Below are positions 16,413 through 26,267 of a DNA stretch of 59,162 nucleotides, piece by piece (position 1 is the first letter of the stretch; the number at the start of each line of letters is the position of its first letter). Under the pieces are notes generated by a model. It was not told the origin of the DNA, did no database searches, and was given only the letters and a program-made list of their open reading frames with translations. A program made the position numbers and the translations under genes. Source of the DNA: Desulfobacteraceae bacterium (GTDB lineage Bacteria > Desulfobacterota > DSM-4660 > Desulfatiglandales > Desulfatiglandaceae); assembly GCA_016844935.1 (NCBI GenBank), contig JAERTK010000151.1:1-59162 (forward strand), in the 5' to 3' direction.

Positions 16413-19094
16413 ATGAAAAAAGAGAGCGAAACAATCTACCTGCTGGATGGGAGTTCTTATATTCATCGGGCTTATCATGCCATCAGAAACCTGCAAAACG
16501 CGAAGGGGTTTCCCACCAATGCGATTTTTGGGTTCACAAAGATGATTCTCAAGCTTCTTTCGGACAAAAAGCCTGATCGCCTGGCCATTGTTCTTGATGC
16601 GAAAGGTCCGACGTTCAGACATGAAATCTACGAGGATTATAAGGCCAACCGACCGCCTATGCCCCAGGACATGGTGGTGCAACTGCCCTTCATCCGAAAA
16701 GTGGTGGAAAATCTCGGAATCGCCATGGTGCAGAAGCCGGGTTATGAAGCGGACGACATCATTGGAACCCTGGCCCGAGTGGGCGAGGCGGAAGGGTTTA
16801 AGGTTGTGATCATATCCGGTGACAAGGATTTCAGGCAGTTGATCGGCCCACGAATTTCCATGTGGGATACCATGAAGGACAAAGTTACCGACTACGAGTC
16901 CCTGAAGGAAGCCTATGGATTCGAACCGGAAAGCTTTATCGATGTCATGGGGCTTTCAGGGGACAGTTCGGACAACATTCCCGGCGTGCGCGGTGTGGGG
17001 GAAAAGACGGCGGTGGCGCTGGTGCGGGAATTCGGAACACTGATTGGGGTTTTTGAGCGGCTGGACGAGATCAAAAAAAAGAAATTGAAGGAAACCTTGT
17101 CTGTATCACGGGATGCGGCGCTCCTGAGCCGGAAGCTGGTGACCATCGACCGTTTCGTTCCCGTCCCCACGGATCTCGAAAAACTGAAAGTGGGGGAGCC
17201 GTCCGGTGGGGCATTGGCCGATATTTTCAAGGAGTTGGAATTCAGGGACTTATGGGACCGTTTTGCACCGCGGCAAGAAGCGCTCCCCACGGAATATGAA
17301 CTGTGCTTGAACATGAATGACGTGAAAATCCTTGCGGACAGGATCAGATCCGCAGGACTGCTCGCCATCGATACGGAAACCACCGGCACGGATCCCATGC
17401 AGGCCGGGCTGGTGGGTATCTCTTTTTGTTTGAAGGAAGGAAAGGGGGTCTATCTCCCCCTGGCCCACCATTATCTGGGGGTTCCAGAGCAGGTCCCCTG
17501 GGCTGAGGCAAGGGATGTTCTAAAGGAAGTTCTGGAAGATGAAACCATTTTGAAGGTGGGACAGAACATCAAATATGATGCCTGCGTGTTGGAACGGCAC
17601 GGGCTGACGCTTAAAGGCATTTCATTTGACACCATGATTGCCTCTTATGTGATCAATCCCGGTTTGCGCCAGCACAACCTGGATGCCCTGGCACAGCGCT
17701 ATCTGAACCATAAGATGATCGCCTACCAGGATGTGGTGGGAAAGGGAAAGAAAGCGCGTGGCTTTTCGGAGGTGTCGCTGGAGAAAGCCTGTGAATATTC
17801 CTGTGAAGACGCGGACATGACCCTGCGATTGAAAACGATTCTGGCGGAAAAAATCAGGGCTGAAAAAAACGAAGCGCTTTTTAAGGATCTCGAAATGAAG
17901 CTCCTGCCCGTGCTCCTGGACATGGAGATGACGGGCATCAAAATTGATACGGCGCTTTTTGAGACCATGTCCTCCGACTTTGCCTTGGAGATAAAAACGG
18001 TGGAAAAGGCCATTCAGGCCGAAGCGGGCATGGAATTCAACCTGAATTCTCCGCAGCAGCTGGGAAACGTGTTGTTTGAAGTCCTGGAACTTCCAGGTGG
18101 AAAGAAGACCGCCAAAACCAAACGGTATTCCACGGATGTCAAGGTCCTTAAAAAACTCGCAGAATCCCATGAAATTGCAAAGAAGGTCCTCCGTTTCAGG
18201 TCCCTGGCAAAACTGAAATCCACCTATCTGGATGCCCTGGTCAGGATGGTGAATCCTCAAACGGGGCGGGTGCACACCTCCTTCAACCAGACGGTTGCCG
18301 CCACGGGTCGCTTGAGCAGCAGCAATCCCAACCTGCAGAATATTCCCATCCGGGGGGATGCGGGAAGAAAAATTCGAAAAGGATTTGTGGCTGACAAGGG
18401 GAAGGTTCTGGTGGCGGCGGATTACAGCCAGATCGAACTGCGGGTGTTTGCCCATTATTCCCGGGACCCTGCGTTCATGGCGGCCTTCGAAGAGGACCAG
18501 GATATCCACACCCGAACCGCCCGGGAGGTATTGGGGAATGAAATGTTTGAAGTTACACCGGAAATGCGGCGCATTGCCAAGGCCATCAACTTCGGTATCA
18601 TCTATGGCATGGGACCTCAAAAGCTCGGTGAAGAGCTGGGGATTTCCACGAAGGTGGCCAGAGATTACATCAACGCCTACTACGATCGGTACCGGGGTGT
18701 GAAACGGTTTAAGGAAGAGGCCATTGAAGCCGCGGTTAAAAAGGGTTATGTTACCACTCTTTTCAATCGCAGGCGCTATCTGCCGGATATTTCCCACAAC
18801 AATAACAGGATCCGTTCGGAAGCGGAACGGATGGCGGTTAACACGCCCATTCAGGGAACGGCGGCGGATTTAATCAAAAAAGCCATGATCCAGATTCACA
18901 ACCGGCTGGCGGAGGAGCGTTTCCAGGCCAAGATGCTTTTGCAGGTGCACGATGAACTGGTTCTGGAGGTGCCGGAAGAAGAGACGGACCGTCTTATTTC
19001 CATGATCCGGGGAGAGATGGAAGGGGTTTACCCGTTGCGGGTTCCCCTGAAAGTGGACGTCAACAAGGGTCTCAACTGGGATGAGGCGCACTAA
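16413..19094 (+). CDS. polA: DNA polymerase I
   Basis: 893 residues, full length. Residues 1-290 are the 5'-3' exonuclease/flap nuclease (YLLDGSSYIHRAYHAI, YEADDIIGTLA, ISGDKDFRQLI, GLSGDSSDNIPGVRGVGEKTA). About 300-500 is the 3'-5' proofreading domain with its acidic motifs retained (LAIDTETTGTDPM, VGQNIKYD, YSCEDADMT). The polymerase domain has VAADYSQIELRVFAHYSRDP, RRIAKAINFGIIYGM and LLQVHDELVLEVP. It fills gaps after repair and removes Okazaki primers (established). A conspicuous palindrome begins one base after the stop. Confidence 0.98.
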   Translation: MKKESETIYLLDGSSYIHRAYHAIRNLQNAKGFPTNAIFGFTKMILKLLSDKKPDRLAIVLDAKGPTFRHEIYEDYKANRPPMPQDMVVQLPFIRKVVENLGIAMVQKPGYEADDIIGTLARVGEAEGFKVVIISGDKDFRQLIGPRISMWDTMKDKVTDYESLKEAYGFEPESFIDVMGLSGDSSDNIPGVRGVGEKTAVALVREFGTLIGVFERLDEIKKKKLKETLSVSRDAALLSRKLVTIDRFVPVPTDLEKLKVGEPSGGALADIFKELEFRDLWDRFAPRQEALPTEYELCLNMNDVKILADRIRSAGLLAIDTETTGTDPMQAGLVGISFCLKEGKGVYLPLAHHYLGVPEQVPWAEARDVLKEVLEDETILKVGQNIKYDACVLERHGLTLKGISFDTMIASYVINPGLRQHNLDALAQRYLNHKMIAYQDVVGKGKKARGFSEVSLEKACEYSCEDADMTLRLKTILAEKIRAEKNEALFKDLEMKLLPVLLDMEMTGIKIDTALFETMSSDFALEIKTVEKAIQAEAGMEFNLNSPQQLGNVLFEVLELPGGKKTAKTKRYSTDVKVLKKLAESHEIAKKVLRFRSLAKLKSTYLDALVRMVNPQTGRVHTSFNQTVAATGRLSSSNPNLQNIPIRGDAGRKIRKGFVADKGKVLVAADYSQIELRVFAHYSRDPAFMAAFEEDQDIHTRTAREVLGNEMFEVTPEMRRIAKAINFGIIYGMGPQKLGEELGISTKVARDYINAYYDRYRGVKRFKEEAIEAAVKKGYVTTLFNRRRYLPDISHNNNRIRSEAERMAVNTPIQGTAADLIKKAMIQIHNRLAEERFQAKMLLQVHDELVLEVPEEETDRLISMIRGEMEGVYPLRVPLKVDVNKGLNWDEAH

Positions 19095-19220
19095 CCACAA
19101 ATGGCCAATTTGCCCGATTTCTGCGTCAGGCTCAAATTGTAATCCTCGGAATACTAAAATGTATTCCTGCGGTTACAATTATCGCCTTCCTTGAACTCGA
19201 ACAAATTTTCTCATTTGTGG
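19095..19220. repeat. 126-bp imperfect palindromic element after polA
   Basis: Ends CCACAAATG (19095-19103) and CATTTGTGG (19212-19220) are perfect inverted repeats, the next segments also pair (CCAATTTG with CAAATTTT region), and the centre is GGAATAC-TAAAAT-GTATTCC flanked by AATTGTAATC and GGTTACAATT. The whole element can fold into one long hairpin. It lies between polA and the radical SAM gene and may act as a terminator or be a MITE-like insertion; only one copy is visible here. Confidence 0.7.
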
Positions 19221-19244
19221 ACGGAGACTAACACAAGGGTAATT

Positions 19245-20177
19245 ATGTCGTATATTTTCGGACCGGTCCCTTCAAGGCGGCTGGGCCTGTCGTTGGGGGT
19301 GGATCTGATCCCTCACAAAACCTGTACCTTTGACTGCCTTTACTGCGAAGTGGGCAGAACGACGAACAGGACCATCACCAGCGGCCCGCTTGCGCCAGTG
19401 GATGAAATTCTGAGGCAGCTTGACAAGAGGCTCATGGAGTGCAGGCCCGATGTGATCACCCTGGCAGGTGCAGGTGAGCCGACACTTCATTCTGAAATCC
19501 ACCATATCATTTCAGGCATCCGGGAACTCACCGATACCCGCATCGTAATTTTGACCAACGGATCTCTTTTCTGGGATGAGGCGGTCCGGCAACGGGTTCT
19601 GGGGGCGGATTTGATTATGCCCACGTTGTCCAGTGCCGTTTCAAGCACATTTCAAACCATTCATCGCCCCCACGGTGATCTGACCCTGGATGGAATTGTG
19701 GATGGCTTGAAACAGTTGAGAATGGAGTTTCGCGGTTTGATTTACCTGGAAGTGATTCTGCTTTCGGGAATCAATGATACGGATGAAGAGGTGAGGGCCT
19801 TAAAACCGCTGATTCAGGAGATTCAACCGGAAAAAATTCAACTGAACACCGTGGTACGCCCGCCGGCGGATTTATGCGCCAAAGCCCTTGACAGTACGAG
19901 ACTGGAAGAGATAAAGCTCTTTTTTGGGGAACGCGCGGAAATTGTGGTGGATATCGGGGCTGAAAAGGGCACCAAAACACGCGACACGAAAGGGGATGGG
20001 CTGCTGGAAATGGTCAGAAGAAGGCCGCTTCGCACAAAGGATATGGCCAATTCCCTGGGGTTAACCGTTGGTGAAGTGGAAGCCATGGTCAAAGGTTTGC
20101 TCATCAAGGGGCGTCTTCGCCGGCAGGACCATTCGGGCGAGATATTTTATATGAGCAACGAAATGGATCGAGGCTAA
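19245..20177 (+). CDS. Radical SAM protein, TYW1/wyosine-synthase-like subfamily
   Basis: 310 residues from ATG 19245 (MSYIFGPVPSRRLGLSLGVD, SD AAGGG); an upstream ATG at 19191 lies in the palindrome and is rejected. HKTCTFDCLYCEVG carries the CxxxCxxC cluster binding [4Fe-4S] and S-adenosylmethionine, and GAGEPTLH follows. The last ~70 residues look like a winged-helix tail (RRRPLRTKDMANSLGLTVGEVEAMVKGLL). The substrate is unknown. It ends 12 bases before the activase gene, and gene order suggests it belongs to the same operon. Confidence 0.9.
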   Translation: MSYIFGPVPSRRLGLSLGVDLIPHKTCTFDCLYCEVGRTTNRTITSGPLAPVDEILRQLDKRLMECRPDVITLAGAGEPTLHSEIHHIISGIRELTDTRIVILTNGSLFWDEAVRQRVLGADLIMPTLSSAVSSTFQTIHRPHGDLTLDGIVDGLKQLRMEFRGLIYLEVILLSGINDTDEEVRALKPLIQEIQPEKIQLNTVVRPPADLCAKALDSTRLEEIKLFFGERAEIVVDIGAEKGTKTRDTKGDGLLEMVRRRPLRTKDMANSLGLTVGEVEAMVKGLLIKGRLRRQDHSGEIFYMSNEMDRG

Positions 20178-20189
20178 AAAAGAGGAAAC

Positions 20190-23100
20190 GTGGACAGAGA
20201 GATATTCTTTGCGGGGATCGATGTGGGATCCGTCAGTCTGAACGGCGTTGTGATCAACCGGGACCGGGAAATTGTCTACGAAGCGCCCTACGAGCGACAT
20301 CTGGGCAAAGTAAATGATCGGGTCCTGGCGCTCATTGAGGGATTCTACCGCCGGTTTGGCGAAGATGGTATCAGGTCCATTTCATTTACCGGAAATCACG
20401 GCAAAAAGCTGAGCGAGCGGCTCAATACCCCATACGAATTTGAAACCATCAGCCAGGTGCTTGGCACCCTGTGTGTAAAACCGGATGTGAAAACCATCAT
20501 CAGCATGGGGGGGCAGGAGACGGCCCTTTTCCAGATCAACCATAATCCGCAATCGGACTGGGAGCTTTCCTATTTCAACACAAACGGTCCCTGCGCCTCG
20601 GGTACCGGTTCATTCATTGACCAGCAAGCCCAGCGGCTGGCCACCGCCATCTATTCCAAGGAGGTCAACACCAGCCAGGATCAGCTGGACCGGATCCTCG
20701 GAGACTTCATCTCATTGGGGAAAAAGAGTGTTAAACCTGCCAACGTGGCTTGCCGCTGTACCGTCTTTACAAAATCGGATATGATCCATCTTCAGAACCG
20801 CGGTGAAAAGCTGGAAGATATCATTTACGGCCTGCACGTGGGTAACGCCCGGAATTATATGAGCACCATTGTTTCCAACCGCTCCCTCGAAGCACCGGTT
20901 GTCTTTGTGGGAGGACTCTCACTCAATGAACTGCAAGTGAAAGCCCTGAAATCATATGTTCCGGATCTGGTGGTGCCACCCTGCAATACATCCATCGGGG
21001 CTCTGGGCGTGGCCCTCGCGGCACTGGATGCGAAGATTCAAAAGGGTTTGGGAGATGATGACGGCCCCCTTGATTTGTCGCTGCTCAAAATGTTGGCATC
21101 GGAGCAGGGGGGTGATGTGCCGGTGGCCACCAAGTTGGTGATTCAGAAAACCAATTTTCCGGAAACCAATGAAATTGAGAAGCCTCCCCTCAAAAAACGT
21201 CAGAAAGTTTTTCTCGGCATCGATATCGGCAGCACCACCACCAAATACGCGCTGATCAATGAGGCCCATGAAATTGTCGGCAAAAACTATGTTCCCACCA
21301 AGGGAAAACCCATTGAAGTGACACAGGAACTTCTGAAGGGGCTGCTGGATGGAACAGAAGGTGGAATGGAGATTGTTGGTACGGCCACTACGGGTTCCGG
21401 TCGTAATGTGGTGGGCGATTTCCTTGACGTGGACCTCATCATTGATGAAATTACCGCTCATGCCAGGGGAGCGGTGGAAATTGACCCGGAAGTGGACACC
21501 CTTTTCGAGATCGGGGGACAGGATGCCAAATATGTTTCCATTGCCAATACCTATCCACTGGATTTCGATATGAACAAGGTGTGCGCAGCAGGTACCGGGA
21601 GCTTTCTCCACGAATTGGCCAACAAATATGGCATCAGTATTGTGGAGGAGTTTCAAAATATCGCCCTTTCATCGGATGCGCCCGTTAAACTGGCCGAGAG
21701 GTGCACGGTGTTCATGGAATCGGATCTGGTGAGCTACCACCAGAAGGGCGTTGGCACCAGGGATCTGATTGCCGGGTTGTGTTATGCCATCGTCTACAAC
21801 TACCTGAACCGGGTCGTTGAAAAAAGGAAAGTCGGAGAGCGCGTAATGTTTCTGGGCGGCCCATCACTCAACAAAGGGGTGGTGGCAGCGTTTGAAAATG
21901 TTCTGGGACGAGGCCTCATTGTGCCCCCGCATCGTGAGGTGCTGGGGGCTTATGGTGCCGCCATCAGCGTTCACGAGCGCATGCGTATTTTGGATGAGAA
22001 AAAATCCGGTTTCAGGGGACTCAGAAGCGCCATTGAGGACCGCATGGCCCATGCGGAAAAAATCTGCCGTGCGGACTCCCGGTGCCACAATCAATGCAAG
22101 CTCAAAATTTATGATTTTGACGGGCGTAAAAGCATCTGGGGGGGGGAGTGCGGTCGGTATGAGCTGACCCGTAACCGCGGTGCCAGGGAGACGAACTTTT
22201 TTGCATTGCGACAAGAGATATGGGAGACGCATATGGCGGGGGTTTATGAAACCCTGTCGGAAAAACCGCTGTTGCGGGTGGATGGCCGGCCTACGGTGGG
22301 GTTGCAGCGGGCGTTGTACGGTCAGCAGGACGCTGTTTTGTGGGCGCATTTTTTCGACCGTTTGGGATACCGGCTTGTTTTGACGCCCCCCACCAACGCG
22401 CACCTTTCCAGAATCGGCATCGAAGCCATGACGGCGGAAACCTGCTACCCGGTAAAAGTCTCCCATGGACACGTGAAAGAACTGGTGGATAAGACGGCCT
22501 TTCTTTTTCTCCCCAGTGTGGTGGACATGGGGAAAAGCCGGGACAAGGAAAAGGGCTTTTACTGCCCCATGGTGCAAAGCAATTCCTACATGGTTCGCAT
22601 GGCCCTTGACCTGAACATGAGAAACGTTTTAAAGCCTGTGCTCCATCTCAAGTATGACGTGGATACCCTTGCCATGGAACTGGCCGGGCAATTGCGGCCA
22701 AAATTGTCGCTCTCATTGCATCAGGTGCGGGAAGCCCTCTACTATGCCCGTGGTAGGGAACACCAGTTCCAGAAAGCGATTTATCAGAAAGGGTCTGAGA
22801 TCCTGAAATCGCACCCCGCTGGTAAACCGCTGGTGGTTGTGACCGGCAGGCCTTACAACCTCTATGATGAACGATTGAATCTAAGACTGGGGCATCATCT
22901 GGCGAAAATCGGTGTTAAAGCGGTCCCCATGGATTTTATGGATGTTTCTTCGGTGGATCTGTCCGATTTCCCGTCCATGTACTGGGGACTGGGGGCTAAA
23001 ATTTTGAGGACGTCGAAAGTTGTGGCGGCAAACCCGGATTTTTTCGGTCTCCATCTGACCAATTTCGGATGTGGTGCGGATTCGTTCTTGGAACATTTTT

Positions 23101-23264
23101 TCCGGCATATTATGGGGGATAAGGCCTATATGATTCTGGAACTGGATGAGCACAGTGCCGTTGCGGGGGTTATGACCCGGTTGGAGGCGTATAAAAACGT
23201 TATTGACAATAGTATTCAAAAAGCGCGGTTGGAAACTGAAGAACCGCGAAAGCTGGCCAATTGA
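20190..23264 (+). CDS. BadF/BcrA-type acyl-CoA dehydratase activase, double ASKHA domain fused to DUF2229
   Basis: 1024 residues from GTG 20190. Two tandem ASKHA ATPase domains are visible: FFAGIDVGSVSLNGVVI ... GPCASGTGSFIDQQAQRL and FLGIDIGSTTTKYALI ... CAAGTGSFLHELANKY. A Cys-rich stretch (CRADSRCHNQCKLKIY, GGECGRYE) and a DUF2229 region (TYPKVSHGH-like ETCYPVKVSHGHV) follow. Relatives reductively activate 2-hydroxyacyl-CoA dehydratases or benzoyl-CoA reductases with a [4Fe-4S] cluster and ATP (family knowledge). No dehydratase subunits are in the window. Its last 4 bases overlap the next gene. Confidence 0.93.
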   Translation: MDREIFFAGIDVGSVSLNGVVINRDREIVYEAPYERHLGKVNDRVLALIEGFYRRFGEDGIRSISFTGNHGKKLSERLNTPYEFETISQVLGTLCVKPDVKTIISMGGQETALFQINHNPQSDWELSYFNTNGPCASGTGSFIDQQAQRLATAIYSKEVNTSQDQLDRILGDFISLGKKSVKPANVACRCTVFTKSDMIHLQNRGEKLEDIIYGLHVGNARNYMSTIVSNRSLEAPVVFVGGLSLNELQVKALKSYVPDLVVPPCNTSIGALGVALAALDAKIQKGLGDDDGPLDLSLLKMLASEQGGDVPVATKLVIQKTNFPETNEIEKPPLKKRQKVFLGIDIGSTTTKYALINEAHEIVGKNYVPTKGKPIEVTQELLKGLLDGTEGGMEIVGTATTGSGRNVVGDFLDVDLIIDEITAHARGAVEIDPEVDTLFEIGGQDAKYVSIANTYPLDFDMNKVCAAGTGSFLHELANKYGISIVEEFQNIALSSDAPVKLAERCTVFMESDLVSYHQKGVGTRDLIAGLCYAIVYNYLNRVVEKRKVGERVMFLGGPSLNKGVVAAFENVLGRGLIVPPHREVLGAYGAAISVHERMRILDEKKSGFRGLRSAIEDRMAHAEKICRADSRCHNQCKLKIYDFDGRKSIWGGECGRYELTRNRGARETNFFALRQEIWETHMAGVYETLSEKPLLRVDGRPTVGLQRALYGQQDAVLWAHFFDRLGYRLVLTPPTNAHLSRIGIEAMTAETCYPVKVSHGHVKELVDKTAFLFLPSVVDMGKSRDKEKGFYCPMVQSNSYMVRMALDLNMRNVLKPVLHLKYDVDTLAMELAGQLRPKLSLSLHQVREALYYARGREHQFQKAIYQKGSEILKSHPAGKPLVVVTGRPYNLYDERLNLRLGHHLAKIGVKAVPMDFMDVSSVDLSDFPSMYWGLGAKILRTSKVVAANPDFFGLHLTNFGCGADSFLEHFFRHIMGDKAYMILELDEHSAVAGVMTRLEAYKNVIDNSIQKARLETEEPRKLAN

Positions 23265-24625
23265 CCATGGAAAGCAGCAATGTCCTCAATTTTGAGTCTT
23301 TCAAGAACAAGGTGGGGCGGTTCGACCTGAGAGAACGAACCTGCCTGATTCCGGAAATGAATCGGCTGGGCTGCCATCTTCTGGCGGCCAGTTTCAGGAG
23401 TTTCGGCATACGGGCCAGGATTCTTGAGACTTTTCAGGGAATGGACCTGGGGCTAGCCCATACTTCGGGAAAAGAATGCTTTCCCTGCCAGATAACCATG
23501 GGGGATATCCTCCACTTCATGAAGCAGGAAACGGACCGCCTGGGAGCGGAATTTGATTCTGACGCCTATGTCTATTTTATGCCGGAAGCGGATGGTCCGT
23601 GCCGTTTCGGCATGTATAACAAGTACCAACGGATTGTTCTGGACTCTTTTCCCGGTCTCAGCGGGCTCAGGATCGGTGCATTGACCACTGCGGACGGGTA
23701 TTCCCTATCCGGGATCATCGAAGAGGAACGGGTGACTGATCTTCGGAAATCGTCTTATGTTGCCCTGGTTGTGGGGGACGTCCTGGACCGGCTGTTGTGG
23801 CGGGTCAGGCCATACGAAAAGGAACCCGGGTTGGCGGACCTGGCGGTCGAAAAATGCCTTGAGTACCTGGTGGATACTTTTGAGCGTTTCGGGCAAGGGC
23901 TGCAGTTTGATGAGATATTCGCGCGTCTGGAAGCGGTCGTGAGAGAGGTGAAATCAGTCATGGACCCAGAGATCCCCCCCAAGCCGCTGATCGGCATGGT
24001 GGGGGAAATCTACCTGCGCACCCATGTGAAAGCCAACCAGGATGTGATCCGCATGCTGGAAAAGCACGGAGCGGAAGTGGTCAATGCCTCCGTTTCGGAG
24101 TGGGTCAATTTTACCAGCTATGAACGATATAGATCGGCTAAGACAGGGTTACGTTTCAGCCTGAAGCAATTCAAATTCAACCGGTTGAAAGATCATTTGA
24201 AAGACCTTTTCGCCTATGGCGGGGATCTTTTTTACCAGGAACACCGGCAGAGACAGATTTATAAGAGGGTTTCAGGGCTCATTGACCTGGCAAAGGACCA
24301 CAAGGTCAGCCATTTGGAAGATGTGCTCAAAGAACAGGATTTGTACAGTTTTGACCTGGGTACGGAGGCGTGTTTGAGCATTGCCGGCATGATGGAATAT
24401 GTTCGCGAGGGGTATAACGGCCTGGTGAATGTCTACCCGTTTACCTGTATGCCGAGTATTACCACCAGTGCCATCGTGCGGCCCCTCATGAACAGGTTCA
24501 AGGTCCCTTATCTGGATACCCCATATGATTCAAGCAGTCAGCCGGGTCGAGAATCCGCTGTTCGTACCTTTATGTACCAGGCTGATCAGCATTTTAAACG
24601 TCATGGAAGGCATGTTATCAAATGA
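23261..24625 (+). CDS. Acyl-CoA dehydratase activase-related protein (DUF2229/HgdB-like)
   Basis: 454 residues, start ATG 23261 overlapping the activase stop (ATGA); a second ATG lies at 23267. Features: CLIPEMNRLGCHLLAASFRSFGI, SGKECFPCQITMGDIL, FMPEADGPCRFGMYNKYQ, and a C-terminal CMPSITTSAIVRPLMNR with PYLDTPYDSSSQPGRE. Several conserved cysteines could hold an FeS cluster. Usually encoded next to, or fused with, the large activase; the two likely act together (inference). Overlaps the RNase gene by 4 bases. Confidence 0.9.
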   Translation: MTMESSNVLNFESFKNKVGRFDLRERTCLIPEMNRLGCHLLAASFRSFGIRARILETFQGMDLGLAHTSGKECFPCQITMGDILHFMKQETDRLGAEFDSDAYVYFMPEADGPCRFGMYNKYQRIVLDSFPGLSGLRIGALTTADGYSLSGIIEEERVTDLRKSSYVALVVGDVLDRLLWRVRPYEKEPGLADLAVEKCLEYLVDTFERFGQGLQFDEIFARLEAVVREVKSVMDPEIPPKPLIGMVGEIYLRTHVKANQDVIRMLEKHGAEVVNASVSEWVNFTSYERYRSAKTGLRFSLKQFKFNRLKDHLKDLFAYGGDLFYQEHRQRQIYKRVSGLIDLAKDHKVSHLEDVLKEQDLYSFDLGTEACLSIAGMMEYVREGYNGLVNVYPFTCMPSITTSAIVRPLMNRFKVPYLDTPYDSSSQPGRESAVRTFMYQADQHFKRHGRHVIK

Positions 24626-26253
24626 GATTTGGATTTCGAAAATCAAATGACGCAAAGGCAAAGTCAAAGGAAATTGTGCCCCAGGAGACCGACGGTCAAA
24701 AAGAAGGGGCCGCCCCGGCCAAGACGGGACGTGGAAAAAACAAATCAAGGAGAAAATCGGTGGGACTTGCATCAAAGATGCTGATTAATGCCGTCGAACT
24801 GGAGGAATTCCGGATTGCGGTCATCAAAGGGGGGCGGCTGGAAGGGTTTTACATTGAAACCGCCGCCACGGAGCAGAAAACCGGAAATATCTATAAAGCG
24901 GTTGTGGAGAGAATCGAGCCGAGCCTGCAGGCATGCTTTGTCAATTTTGGCAGTGAAAAGAACGGGTTTTTGTCCGTCACGGATATTCATCCGGAATATT
25001 ATGCCATGGACCCCGATGTCAAAAAAGAGACATCCATGCCCCGCATTGAAAAAATTCTGAAAAAAGGACAGGAGCTTCTGGTCCAGGTCACCAAGGAGAT
25101 GCAGGGGCACAAAGGGGCGCAATTGACCACCTATCTCTCTCTGGCCAGTCGGCATCTGGTGCTGATGCCCGGGAGCAAGGGCGGTATTTCAAAGAAAATC
25201 GAAGATGAAGAAGAACGTCAGCGACTCAAGTCCATCATGAGCCAGTTCAATTTCCCCGAAGGCGTTGGGTATATTGTGAGGACCGCGGCGCTCAAACAGA
25301 GTAAACGTGATCTTTCAAGGGATCTCAACCGGCTGCTCAGAATGTGGAAAAACATCAAGAAAAATGTCCAGGAGGCGTCTCCTTTGACCCTGGTCCACAA
25401 GGAACAGGATGTTTGTCTGAGGACCTTAAGGGATTATTTTACCAGCGAAATTGCCGAAGTGCTCGTTGACGACAAAGAGACCCTGGGCAAGGTGAAAGAC
25501 TACATGAAGATCATCTCTCCCCGGCATCAGGGTCGGGTGAAACTTTTTAAAGAGAAACGTCCTATTTTTTCACAGCACGAAATTGAAAAGCAGATTGAGA
25601 CCATCTATCGCAATCGGGTGCCGTTAAAATCCGGTGGTTCCATTGTCATTGATCCCACTGAAGCCCTGGTGGCCATAGACGTAAACTCGGGTCGATGGCG
25701 AGCGGGCAAGCAAGTGGAGAATACGGCATTTAAAACCAACATCGAAGCCGCCGAGGAGATTGCCCGCCAGCTTCGCCTGCGGGATATGGGTGGATTGGTG
25801 GTGATTGATTTTATCGACATGCGGGAGAAAAAGCACATCCGGGAAGTGGAAAAAGTGGTGCGGGATAAGGCCAAAGAGGACCGGGCCAAAATCAGCGTTT
25901 CCCATATTTCCAAATTCGGTCTGCTCGAACTGTCACGGCAGCGCCTCAGACCTTCCATCGAATCGGTGAGCTATGAAACCTGTGGGCACTGCAAGGGGCG
26001 CGGGATTGTGCCTTCCGTTGAAACCGCCGCCATCTCATTTCTGCGCCGCATCCGCATGGGATTGAGCAAGAAAGGGATTTTGCAGGTAAAAGGGGTGCTT
26101 TCCGAAGACGTGGTTGACTATCTGCAAAACCGGAAGCGGAAAGACCTTGCTCAAATGGAATCACGCTATGGTCTGGAGATCATCCTGCAGAGGGACCCGT
26201 CACTTTCGCCCGACGGGGGCATTCTGGAATTTATCAAAGAGGAACGCAGCTAA
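24622..26253 (+). CDS. rng: Ribonuclease G/E family endoribonuclease
   Basis: 543 residues. A basic N-terminal extension of about 45 residues precedes the catalytic core: MLINAVELEEFRIAVIKGGRLEGFYIE, an S1-domain region (NIYKAVVERIEPSLQACFVNFGSEKNGFLSVTDI), catalytic VAIDVNSGRW and LVVIDFIDM, and the zinc-link CGHCKGRG. The length is closer to RNase G than to RNase E, since the long degradosome scaffold is missing. It processes rRNA and decays mRNA (family knowledge). Overlaps the previous gene by 4 bases. Confidence 0.95.
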   Translation: MRFGFRKSNDAKAKSKEIVPQETDGQKEGAAPAKTGRGKNKSRRKSVGLASKMLINAVELEEFRIAVIKGGRLEGFYIETAATEQKTGNIYKAVVERIEPSLQACFVNFGSEKNGFLSVTDIHPEYYAMDPDVKKETSMPRIEKILKKGQELLVQVTKEMQGHKGAQLTTYLSLASRHLVLMPGSKGGISKKIEDEEERQRLKSIMSQFNFPEGVGYIVRTAALKQSKRDLSRDLNRLLRMWKNIKKNVQEASPLTLVHKEQDVCLRTLRDYFTSEIAEVLVDDKETLGKVKDYMKIISPRHQGRVKLFKEKRPIFSQHEIEKQIETIYRNRVPLKSGGSIVIDPTEALVAIDVNSGRWRAGKQVENTAFKTNIEAAEEIARQLRLRDMGGLVVIDFIDMREKKHIREVEKVVRDKAKEDRAKISVSHISKFGLLELSRQRLRPSIESVSYETCGHCKGRGIVPSVETAAISFLRRIRMGLSKKGILQVKGVLSEDVVDYLQNRKRKDLAQMESRYGLEIILQRDPSLSPDGGILEFIKEERS

Positions 26254-26267
26254 ATCCGGGGTAGATA

